DNA of 9,752 nt from Dehalococcoidia bacterium (GTDB lineage: Bacteria > Chloroflexota > Dehalococcoidia > Lucifugimonadales > Lucifugimonadaceae). Position numbers and translations under genes: made by a program. This document shows, piece after piece, positions 1-6,535 of the stretch (positions are counted from its first letter, which is position 1; the number at the start of each line of letters is the position of its first letter). The notes below the pieces were generated by a model. The model saw only the letters and a list, made by a program, of their open reading frames with translations. It did no database searches and had not been told where the DNA came from. The DNA lies in contig JAAXHR010000081.1 of assembly GCA_012270805.1 (NCBI GenBank), positions 1 through 9,752 of the forward strand, given 5' to 3'.

Positions 1-1196
1 AGCTCCATCGGTGTCTGCCGGTGTGGCCATGCCTCAATCGCGGTGGTTGGTGTAACCAGGAGATCGAACTCGTCGAAGAGTTGGCCCACTTGGATTCTGT
101 GAATCTCAGCTTGCCGCAAGGACAACGCGTAGTCGGCGCCAGTAATGCCGTATCCGGCGTTGACCATCTCCATCGTGTAGTCGGTGAGTTGTACATCGGG
201 GTCTTCTGCGAGATGTCCGTACATGGCGACCTGTCCGGCAGTCCAGATTTTCCACCAATACTCTGCCGGGACCGGGTCGAAACTGATGTCGACGTTCACC
301 ACGGTCGCACCGGCCTCTTCCAACCCCTTCAGCGCTTCCTCGGTTACGCGGGCAACGTCATCGTTGACGTATGCGTATCCCAAGTCCATGGAAAAGCCTA
401 CCTTCACGCCATCGATGCCATCCTCAAGCTCGGAGACACAGTCCGGGACCGGAGTCTTCAGTGAACCTGGATCGCGTGGATCGTGTCCCGAGATGGCCAT
501 GTGCATCATGGCCGACGATCTGACGTCTTGCGACATTGGGCCGGTAGTGCTGGTGCAGTTGTACGATGGCATCGAGCGACCGCCGTAGCGTGGCGTGCGA
601 CCATGCGTGGGTTTATGGCCGAAAATCCCTGTAAACGATGCCGGCAAGCGTACTGATCCTCCACCATCGGTACCCGTTCCCAACGAACACATACCGGAAG
701 CGATGGCGGCTGATGTCCCCCCACTCGATCCGCCGGGGTGCCGGGTAACATCCCACGGATTGTTCGCAGTTGGAAATATGTCGGTAAAAGTCTCGGCACT
801 GTTTCCAAATTCCGGCGTGTTGGTTTTTCCGAGGATGACCGTGTTGGCAGCGCGCAGCCTTTCAACGACGGCAGAGTCGAAGTCTGGGATCCAATCGGCA
901 AAAGCCGCACATCCCAGTGCGGTCCGCAACCCGTTAGTCAACTCAAGGTCTTTGACGCAGATCGGCACACCGTGGAGCAAACCGGGTTCTTCGCCTTCTG
1001 CCAAAGCTTGATCACATGCCGCGGCGGCAGCTAACGCTCCCTCTTCATCCAGGGTCACAAACGCGTTGAGCTGCGAATCCAGCTCTCCAATGCGCCGCAG
1101 GGACGCCTGTGTCAGTTCAACGGACGAAATCTCGCCGTCCAAAATCATTTGGCGCTGTTTGTGCGCCGGCAAGAACATCAGGTCACGGTCATTCAT
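1..1196 (-). CDS. Amidase signature family hydrolase (3' end cut by window edge)
   Basis: Hydrolyses an amide bond (amide to carboxylate plus amine or ammonia), probably in the cytoplasm; no signal peptide is visible. The frame is open from the ATG at 1196 to the left edge, giving 398 residues. The family is usually about 450-500 residues, so roughly the last 60-100 are missing. The amidase signature is complete: GVPICVKDL near residue 80, PGGSSGG at 154-160, GTDGGGSVRLPA at 175-186 and KPTHGRTP at 195-202. By spacing against fatty-acid amide hydrolase the Ser-cisSer-Lys triad is K82, S157 and S181. The start is supported by AGAGGA (1201-1206) four bases upstream; the preceding SRPBCC gene stops 12 bp away, so the two are almost certainly cotranscribed. 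Substrate specificity (aryl or acyl amide, carbamate, lactam) cannot be read from the sequence. A GatA role is unlikely because no gatC or gatB lies beside it. Confidence 0.93.
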   Translation of the reverse strand, partial: MNDRDLMFLPAHKQRQMILDGEISSVELTQASLRRIGELDSQLNAFVTLDEEGALAAAAACDQALAEGEEPGLLHGVPICVKDLELTNGLRTALGCAAFADWIPDFDSAVVERLRAANTVILGKTNTPEFGNSAETFTDIFPTANNPWDVTRHPGGSSGGTSAAIASGMCSLGTGTDGGGSVRLPASFTGIFGHKPTHGRTPRYGGRSMPSYNCTSTTGPMSQDVRSSAMMHMAISGHDPRDPGSLKTPVPDCVSELEDGIDGVKVGFSMDLGYAYVNDDVARVTEEALKGLEEAGATVVNVDISFDPVPAEYWWKIWTAGQVAMYGHLAEDPDVQLTDYTMEMVNAGYGITGADYALSLRQAEIHRIQVGQLFDEFDLLVTPTTAIEAWPHRQTPME

Positions 1197-1208
1197 AGCT
1201 TCCTCTTG

Positions 1209-1715
1209 TCAGGTGATTCTGGTGGATGATCTACCCCGCATTACCGGTATCTGATCTTCGATAACCGACTTCATCTTTACAAGTTCGGCCAGATTCTGCT
1301 TCTGCATCATTGGTTTGCTGATGAACCGGGTTAACGTGAACATGAGGGATGTGAACGCGTTTTCGGAAAACGCCGTCCTTGTCATCCGGAACAGCGTTCC
1401 ATTGCCTGACGGCTGACACAAGTACTCGGTTCGAATCGGATAGTTTCCCTCAATCGTGTGAAACTCGAAAGCGCCGTCGCGTGGGTCACACGCGTCGACT
1501 TCCATTATGATCTCGTTCTCCTGTCCGCGATATTCGTAGAGCATGTCCCACGTGTCTTGCGGGCGCGGGATCTCGGCCTCTTGTCGCCGGATCCAAGCGG
1601 CACGCCGAACACCATTCATCCAGTAGATCATGTTTCTAGGCTCGATCACCCATTGGAACACGTGATCGGTCGGCACGTCAATCTGTATTTCGACTGTCGT
1701 TGATATCTCTGCCAT
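1209..1715 (-). CDS. SRPBCC family protein (polyketide cyclase/START-like fold)
   Basis: A 168-residue protein with the look of a one-domain SRPBCC ligand-binding protein. A first beta strand (TTVEIQIDVP, residues 6-15) leads into a helix and the family-typical W-x-x-x-P-R-N-x-x-x-W-M stretch (22-33). Alternating strands follow (62-115), then a long C-terminal helix (about 118-153) that would close the hydrophobic cavity. Members bind or transform small hydrophobic ligands; no catalytic residues can be assigned by eye. It has no signal peptide or membrane segment, so it is probably cytosolic. It lies between the SDR gene (60 bp upstream) and the amidase gene (12 bp downstream), all on the same strand, suggesting one pathway. 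Its ribosome-binding site is weak: an AGG about nine bases before the ATG. The function is unknown beyond fold family. Confidence 0.8.
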   Translation of the reverse strand: MAEISTTVEIQIDVPTDHVFQWVIEPRNMIYWMNGVRRAAWIRRQEAEIPRPQDTWDMLYEYRGQENEIIMEVDACDPRDGAFEFHTIEGNYPIRTEYLCQPSGNGTLFRMTRTAFSENAFTSLMFTLTRFISKPMMQKQNLAELVKMKSVIEDQIPVMRGRSSTRIT

Positions 1716-1775
1716 GGATTTCTGCCTGCTGAAGCCTGAACTCGCAACTAGCCGATTCGTACGCGGAGCCGGGCT

Positions 1776-2618
1776 CTAGTTCATGATCGCTCCGCCGTTG
1801 ACGTTCAACGCTTGGCCGGTGATCTCAGACGCATCGTCAGACGCTAGGAAGGCAACTGCCTTGCCGATGTCTTCAGGGGTCTGTTCCCTACCGAGTGGCA
1901 TAGTGCCCTTGATCTGCATCTCGAAAATCTCACGCGGTTCCATATCGGCCAGATCAGGGTTGAGTTCTTTGTGGTTCTGGGCGATAGCCTGCCACATCGG
2001 AGTCCACAAGCGGCCCGGGCAAACGGCGTTGACGTTGATATTGAACTGACCGAGGCTCATCGCCAACCAATGGGTCCATTGGATCGCCGCAGCCTTGGAG
2101 ACCATGTACGGGCCTTGGGCACTTCCTCGTCCCACGTCGGGTACGCCCCGCGGTTGGCGGCCGCCGTGAGATGCGATGATCACGATCTTCCCGTACATCC
2201 GCTCTTTCATGTGTTCAGTGACGGCGTCCGCAGTGTTGACGACGCCACGCACATTGACTTCCCACGTCATGTCCCAATCTGCATCGATGTAGTCCTTGCG
2301 GGACATAAAACCGGGACCGCCGATGACACCGGCGTTGGGCACGCAGATGTCGAGCTTGCCGAATGTATCGACGGCGGTTTGTGCGACTTCGGAGATTGAG
2401 TCGATGTCGGTAACGTCACCGCCAGTTGCGAAGGCGTTGCCTCCACCCTCGTTAATCTCCGCGGCAACTTGTTCGGCGTTCGCTGGATCGATATCCGACA
2501 CGCAGACTTCTGCACCCCTCGACGCCAAGACCATGCTTATACCACGTCCGATCCCTCTGCCGCCACCTGTTACCAAGGCGCTCCTGCCGTCTAGCTGCTG
2601 CGATGTCGATGCCGCCAT
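1776..2618 (-). CDS. SDR family NAD(P)-dependent oxidoreductase
   Basis: A classical short-chain dehydrogenase/reductase of 280 residues, oxidising or reducing a hydroxyl/keto substrate with a nicotinamide cofactor. The Rossmann glycine motif TGGGRGIG is at 17-24, NAG at 95-97, and the catalytic set is N122, S150, Y171 and K175 (YMVSK). PGR follows at 201-203. An aspartate at the end of beta strand 2 (D42) favours NAD(H) over NADP(H), by the known rule for this family. The C-terminus carries the usual F-L-A-S-D-x-A-x-x-x-T-G-Q-x-L-x-V-x-G-G pattern. Relative to the shortest classical SDRs there are extra residues between the catalytic Ser and Tyr (152-168) and in the substrate loop (205-240), which may shape specificity. 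The ATG at 2618 has a strong GGGAGA (2624-2629) five bases upstream. It is the first gene of the leftward operon. The substrate is not identifiable. Confidence 0.95.
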   Translation of the reverse strand: MAASTSQQLDGRSALVTGGGRGIGRGISMVLASRGAEVCVSDIDPANAEQVAAEINEGGGNAFATGGDVTDIDSISEVAQTAVDTFGKLDICVPNAGVIGGPGFMSRKDYIDADWDMTWEVNVRGVVNTADAVTEHMKERMYGKIVIIASHGGRQPRGVPDVGRGSAQGPYMVSKAAAIQWTHWLAMSLGQFNINVNAVCPGRLWTPMWQAIAQNHKELNPDLADMEPREIFEMQIKGTMPLGREQTPEDIGKAVAFLASDDASEITGQALNVNGGAIMN

Positions 2619-2649
2619 TATTATCTCCCGAATGCTTAAGGTGTGGCTT

Positions 2650-2674
2650 TATCATTCAGTCTGCGTAAATGATA
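2650..2674. promoter_or_regulatory. Operator-like inverted repeat in the divergent intergenic region
   Basis: The arms TATCATT (2650-2656) and AATGATA (2668-2674) are exact reverse complements separated by 11 bp, so the half-site centres are 18 bp apart. That spacing suits a dimeric helix-turn-helix repressor on one face of DNA. The right arm contains the leftward -10 element and the dyad is centred near 2662, at the predicted transcription start. No regulator gene is present in the window, so the binding protein is unknown. A 7-bp dyad can arise by chance. Confidence 0.35.
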
Positions 2675-2696
2675 CGGCAAACTGTCGATATGACAA
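2669..2696 (-). promoter_or_regulatory. Sigma70-like promoter for the SDR-SRPBCC-amidase operon
   Basis: Read on the minus strand, TTGTCA (2696-2691) and TATCAT (2674-2669) are separated by 16 bp, each matching five of six positions of the -35 and -10 consensus. The predicted start of transcription is near 2662, giving a leader of about 43 nt before the SDR start codon at 2618. The location, in the only divergent gap of the window, supports it. No equally good rightward promoter was found for the gene starting at 2711. Confidence 0.5.
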
Positions 2697-2710
2697 GACA
2701 GAGGTTAGGT

Positions 2711-3697
2711 ATGGTCTCAATTGCAGAGTCGGCGAAACAGAAGGCCCGGGTATTGGCCGGAGCGTATGGTCACAAGTTGGAACTACCAGTTGTCTACACG
2801 CAGGGCGTCGCGCTGACTGCTCGGTTGCAACTCGCTGGATTGGATTGTGATTACCCAGATCCGCGAGCCGACATCGAGGCGATAACTGCCGAGTACGCTG
2901 ACAACCCCGAAGCTGTTTTCGTTGCGAGCGATGGCACCGCGAACTACGCGGGGGTCAACTGGGCATCGTTGCTGGCCGATGATGCGCGATATCGTTCGTT
3001 GCTGATTGCGACCGCGGATCGCTTCATGGAGCGCGATGAGGACGGTTTCTCGAGCGTCTTGGATCGCGATTTCAGAGTCGAGGACATGTTTTTTGCTGGA
3101 ACCGTACTGCAACGTGCGACCAAGTTGACTGGGGACGATGCGTATGTGGGATTGGCGGCAGATTTTGTGCTCGAGTGTGCAGATCGGCTATTGCAACCTA
3201 ACGGGCTTTATTGGCACTGTCTTGCGTCGCCGTATTTCTGGGGACGGGGGAATGGTTTTGCAGCACTCGGATTCGCGGAGACGCTTGCTGGCTACCAAGG
3301 AGAGAAGCGCGATCGGCTGATTGAACGGCACGTGGAGCATCTTGAGGGACTGAAGTCGTTCCAAGACGTGGAATCCGGGATGTGGCGTCAAGTAGTAGAC
3401 GTTGCCGATTCGTACACCGAACACAGTTCGACAAGCATGCTCGGTATCTCGATTGCTCTTGGTATTAGGTATGGCTGGTTGTCCAAGAACGATTGGGGCG
3501 ACGTGCTCACAAATGCATGGTGGGGCGCGTCGGACGGCATCGATGATCAAGGCGGGGTGCTTCGAGTGTGCGTAGGGACTGGCCCGTTGGAAAACTTGGA
3601 CGAGTATCTGATCCGCGATGCTGTTACAGGCCTTGACGACCGTGGCGGCGCAATGGCTCTGTGGTTCGCCGTTGAGATGATGAATTGCGGGTTGTGA
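2711..3697 (+). CDS. Glycoside hydrolase family 88/105-like protein
   Basis: A 328-residue protein resembling the unsaturated glucuronyl/rhamnogalacturonyl hydrolases, alpha/alpha-barrel enzymes that hydrate the 4,5-unsaturated uronic acid left by polysaccharide lyases. Evidence is the VEDMFFAG segment (123-130), where D125 matches the conserved family Asp, followed by a T-G-D-x-x-Y helix (140-145), WGRGNG at 177-182, and the M-W-R-Q-V-V-D segment (224-230) with a nearby Y-T-E-x-S-S-T-S-M. There is no signal peptide, as is usual for these cytoplasmic enzymes. The usual stretch between the Trp-His pair and WGRGNG is very short here (see findings), so activity may differ. I prefer the ATG at 2711 because AGAGG (2700-2704) lies six bases upstream; in-frame starts at 2669 and 2690 lack a ribosome-binding site and would add 14 or 7 residues. 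It is divergent from the SDR operon, and a functional link is possible but unproven. Confidence 0.8.
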   Translation: MVSIAESAKQKARVLAGAYGHKLELPVVYTQGVALTARLQLAGLDCDYPDPRADIEAITAEYADNPEAVFVASDGTANYAGVNWASLLADDARYRSLLIATADRFMERDEDGFSSVLDRDFRVEDMFFAGTVLQRATKLTGDDAYVGLAADFVLECADRLLQPNGLYWHCLASPYFWGRGNGFAALGFAETLAGYQGEKRDRLIERHVEHLEGLKSFQDVESGMWRQVVDVADSYTEHSSTSMLGISIALGIRYGWLSKNDWGDVLTNAWWGASDGIDDQGGVLRVCVGTGPLENLDEYLIRDAVTGLDDRGGAMALWFAVEMMNCGL

Positions 3698-3825
3698 TCC
3701 AAGCGTGAACCTCGCAATCGCGCGGAGTTCGAAACATCCTCTCTTTACACTGAAACTATGGGGTGCTTCTTTAGCTACCGTCGTAGCCGCGTGAAACCTA
3801 AGCAACACAAGATCGGCAAGTCACA

Positions 3826-5166
3826 TTGAAACGCAATCTCGATAACGTCAGCTTGGACACCGTCGTCAGCCTGTGCAAACGGCGTGGATTCATCTTCCAG
3901 AGCAGCGAGATCTATGGAGGCATTGGCAGCCTTTACGACTACGGACCGGTTGGAGTAGAACTCAAGCGAAACGTCAAAGACCAATGGTGGAAATCGATGG
4001 TACGCGACCGCGAGGACGTAGTCGGCATCGACGCCTCGATCTTGATGCACCCGAACGTATGGGTTGCCAGCGGCCACGTTGACAGCTTCACCGATCCTCT
4101 AGCAGAGTGCAAAGGGTGCCACCGACGGCATCGCTCAGATTTGCTCGAGGCTGATGAATGTCCCGATTGCGGCGGGGAGTTGAGTGACCCGCGTCACTTC
4201 AACCTCATGTTCCGCACCCACATCGGCCCGGTCGAAGGCGACGAGAACATCGTCTATCTACGTCCTGAAACCGCACAGGCGATGTTCGTAGACTTCGACA
4301 ACGTCGTCAACAGCAGCCGCGTCCGCATCCCGTTTGGGATTGCACAACAAGGGAAATCGTTTCGCAACGAGATTACGCCCGGTAATTTCACATTCCGGAC
4401 GCGCGAGTTCGAACAGATGGAGATGGAGTATTTCTGCGAACCAGGTACGGACGAAGATTGGCATCGATATTGGATCGATTTCTCGATGGACTGGTTCTCA
4501 GATTTGGGTATTCGCCGATCGAAATTACGTGTGCGTGAACACGAAGCCGACGAGTTGCCGCACTACTCCAAGGGCAGCGCCGATGTCGAGTTCCTTTTCC
4601 CGTGGGGCTGGGGCGAGTTGGAGACGATTTCGAACCGCACCGACTACGATCTGAAAGCGCATATCGAGAAATCGGGTAAAGACCTTTCCTACTACGACCA
4701 ACCTAACAACAAGCGGTACGTGCCGTATGTCGTAGAGCCGGCGATGGGAGCAGATCGATCAGCGTTGGCATTCCTCGTCGACGCGTACGACGAGGAAGAA
4801 GTGAACAACGAAAAGCGCGTCGTTCTGCGCTTCCATCCATCAATCGCTCCGTACCAGATCGCCATACTGCCCCTGAGTCGGAACGCCAAGTTGACGCCCA
4901 AGGCGCGCGAGGTTTATGACATCGCGCGGTCTCGTTTCAGCACGCAGTATGACGAGACCCAGAGCATCGGACGACGGTACCGACGTCAAGACGAAATTGG
5001 GACGCCATTATGCGTGACGGTCGATTTCGAGACTGTCGAGTCCGATGACTCGGTCACGATTCGCCACCGAGACACGATGGAACAGGTCAGGGTTCCGATT
5101 GAATCGCTCGTTAACGCACTGCAAGACCAATTGGACGGTATCGCTGCCGACGTTCTCGCCGAGTAG
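3826..5166 (+). CDS. glyQS: Glycine--tRNA ligase, single-chain alpha2 type
   Basis: Charges tRNA-Gly with glycine (EC 6.1.1.14) in the cytoplasm. The 446-residue sequence is the eukaryote/archaea-like alpha2 class II enzyme, not the alpha/beta form. It opens with the family signature around CKRRGFIFQSSEIYGG (17-32). A zinc-binding knuckle has C95, C98, C112 and C115. Motif 2 is near FRNEITPGNFTFR (179-191), followed by the E-F-E-Q-M-E-x-E-Y-F stretch. Motif 3 is EPAMGADRSALAF (304-316). An anticodon-binding domain fills 338-446, with IGRRYRRQDEIGTP at 381-394. At 446 residues it is at the short end but has all catalytic parts. The start is TTG at 3826: an in-frame TAA lies at 3799-3801 with no ATG or GTG between, and the protein needs this N-terminus. 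No strong ribosome-binding site precedes it. The upstream 128-bp gap shows no recognisable T-box. Confidence 0.98.
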   Translation: MKRNLDNVSLDTVVSLCKRRGFIFQSSEIYGGIGSLYDYGPVGVELKRNVKDQWWKSMVRDREDVVGIDASILMHPNVWVASGHVDSFTDPLAECKGCHRRHRSDLLEADECPDCGGELSDPRHFNLMFRTHIGPVEGDENIVYLRPETAQAMFVDFDNVVNSSRVRIPFGIAQQGKSFRNEITPGNFTFRTREFEQMEMEYFCEPGTDEDWHRYWIDFSMDWFSDLGIRRSKLRVREHEADELPHYSKGSADVEFLFPWGWGELETISNRTDYDLKAHIEKSGKDLSYYDQPNNKRYVPYVVEPAMGADRSALAFLVDAYDEEEVNNEKRVVLRFHPSIAPYQIAILPLSRNAKLTPKAREVYDIARSRFSTQYDETQSIGRRYRRQDEIGTPLCVTVDFETVESDDSVTIRHRDTMEQVRVPIESLVNALQDQLDGIAADVLAE

Positions 5167-5167
5167 T

Positions 5168-5215
5168 CGGTTCTTGCAGTCCTCGATTGCAGGTTATCGA
5201 AAACTGCAAGAGCCG
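5168..5215 (+). terminator. Stem-loop just after glyQS (possible weak terminator or 3'-end structure)
   Basis: CGGTTCTTGCAGT (5168-5180) pairs with ACTGCAAGAGCCG (5203-5215): 13 bp with one G-U wobble and a 22-nt loop, beginning two bases after the glyQS stop codon. A competing hairpin pairs TTGCAG (5187-5192) with CTGCAA (5204-5209) across an 11-nt loop. There is no T-tract after either, so this is not a canonical intrinsic terminator. It may protect the 3' end or act with Rho. Confidence 0.35.
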
Positions 5216-5291
5216 CAGTTGCGTATCATCTAATTAAGGCATGCATCCAACGATTGGCACCGTTATTGGCTTTGGGGAGATGAAACTGCGA

Positions 5292-6497
5292 ATGCATCGT
5301 TCACCTTTTTTGACCACCGCGGCCTTGCTGATCGCGTCGATGCTATTCGTCGCCGCTTCGGCTTGCGGGAGCGAACCCGAACAGCCGGCAGACACGCCCG
5401 AACCAGATCCGACGGTTGTGCCCGCGAGCGGCGCAGCGGCGGCCGAATCGAAGCCGATGGGATTGCCCGAAGCTTTCGAATCTGCCACTGTCGACGGTCT
5501 GGGCGATGCCAAAGGCTTCCACGGGACCACCTTCGCCCACGGCACGTTCGACACCCGCGAACTCTCCGGTAAACCGATCGTAATCAACTTCTGGTTCCCG
5601 TCATGCCCGCCGTGCCGGGCGGAGCTTGGGCACTTCGAGGAGGTTTATCAGGAGTTTGGTGAACCATCTGGTAGCGATGTCCAATTCGTCGGCGTCCAGC
5701 AACTAGGCCTCGACTCGATTGAAGACGGCGCGGCTCTATTCGACGAACTAGGGGTTACGTTTCCCGGCTTGCCTGACAACGCCTCGGCGATTCAGATCGC
5801 CTACAACGTCTTCTCATATCCGACGACGGTGTTTCTAGACCGTAATCACAATGAGCACCGGGTGTGGCAAGGCGCGATCGACAAGGAAAACCTGACCGAG
5901 ATCGTCCAAGAATTAGCGGATAGTGGTTCGGCGCAGTTCGAAGAAGAATCGCAACCCGCGGAAGGTGAGGCGGTCGCAGTGGAGTTGGACACCGACGAAT
6001 CCACCGAAGCGGACTCAGAGTTGGTCGAACCAGAACTGGTCTACGCGTCTACGGAAGTATTCACTGGTCTCGGTGACGCGCCGGGGTTCAAGGGCGATAC
6101 GTTTCATCACGGAGCGTTCGACCTGAGCGAGCACCAAGGCAAGCCCGTAGTCATAAACTTCTGGTTCCCTTCCTGTCCCCCGTGCAGAGCTGAGATCCCC
6201 AATTTTGAGCACGCTTATCAGACTCTAGGACCGCCCGGTACTGACCAGATCGTCTTCGTGGGCGTACAGGCCGTCGGTTTCGACACTGCTGCGGACGGTG
6301 TCGAGTTCCTAGGAAAGATGAAAGCCAACTACCCGGCAATCCCCGACGTTGGCAGCTCGATCCATATCGCCTACCAGATCACAGCTGCACCCACTACGTT
6401 TTTCCTCGACAGAGACCACAACGTCTTAACCGTTCATCAGGGATACATCAAGCACAACCAACTGCAAGACATCTTGAATCAGTTGCTTGAGCTTTAG
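5292..6497 (+). CDS. Lipoprotein with two tandem TlpA-like thioredoxin domains
   Basis: A predicted membrane-anchored, extracytoplasmic thiol-disulfide protein of 401 residues. A hydrophobic signal ends in a lipobox (A-A-S-A-C), with C25 as the lipidated residue. An Ala/Pro/Glu-rich linker follows, then two thioredoxin-fold units (about 68-210 and 258-401) joined by an acidic linker rich in Glu, Asp and Thr. Each unit has N-F-W-F-P-S-C-P-P-C-R-A-E, with active-site CPPC at 105-108 and 295-298, and a cis-proline before T-T (P177 and P367). Both pairs are exactly 190 residues apart. Such TlpA/ResA-type domains usually reduce disulfides of exported proteins or cytochromes c; the partner is not evident here. 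Start choice is uncertain: ATG 5292 is 11-12 bases after GGGGAG (5274-5279), ATG 5280 abuts that motif, and ATG 5241 lies one base after AAGG. All three keep the lipobox. The gene is convergent with the permease operon. Confidence 0.85.
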   Translation: MHRSPFLTTAALLIASMLFVAASACGSEPEQPADTPEPDPTVVPASGAAAAESKPMGLPEAFESATVDGLGDAKGFHGTTFAHGTFDTRELSGKPIVINFWFPSCPPCRAELGHFEEVYQEFGEPSGSDVQFVGVQQLGLDSIEDGAALFDELGVTFPGLPDNASAIQIAYNVFSYPTTVFLDRNHNEHRVWQGAIDKENLTEIVQELADSGSAQFEEESQPAEGEAVAVELDTDESTEADSELVEPELVYASTEVFTGLGDAPGFKGDTFHHGAFDLSEHQGKPVVINFWFPSCPPCRAEIPNFEHAYQTLGPPGTDQIVFVGVQAVGFDTAADGVEFLGKMKANYPAIPDVGSSIHIAYQITAAPTTFFLDRDHNVLTVHQGYIKHNQLQDILNQLLEL

Positions 6498-6535
6498 TAG
6501 CGATCAGCCTAATCGATCCGCGCACTCTTCTTCGA

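Noticed and set aside
506..910. Minus-strand 134-residue open frame inside the amidase region, which might suggest a frameshifted gene.
   Set aside because: It is an out-of-frame shadow. The true amidase frame reads without interruption from 1196 to the window edge with every signature motif in one frame.
3707..3730. Imperfect hairpin (GAAC...CGC / GCG...GTTC) followed by a pyrimidine-rich stretch after the GH88-like gene, considered as a terminator.
   Set aside because: The stem is interrupted by unequal internal loops and the following tract is mixed C/T, so support is poor.
3188..3808. 206-residue open frame antisense to the GH88-like gene.
   Set aside because: Cys/His/Arg-rich composition with no recognisable motifs, lying opposite a gene with clear family motifs; a mirror frame.
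3698..3825. T-box riboswitch upstream of the glycyl-tRNA synthetase gene.
   Set aside because: The gap is only 128 bp, and I see neither a recognisable T-box consensus nor a terminator/antiterminator pair.
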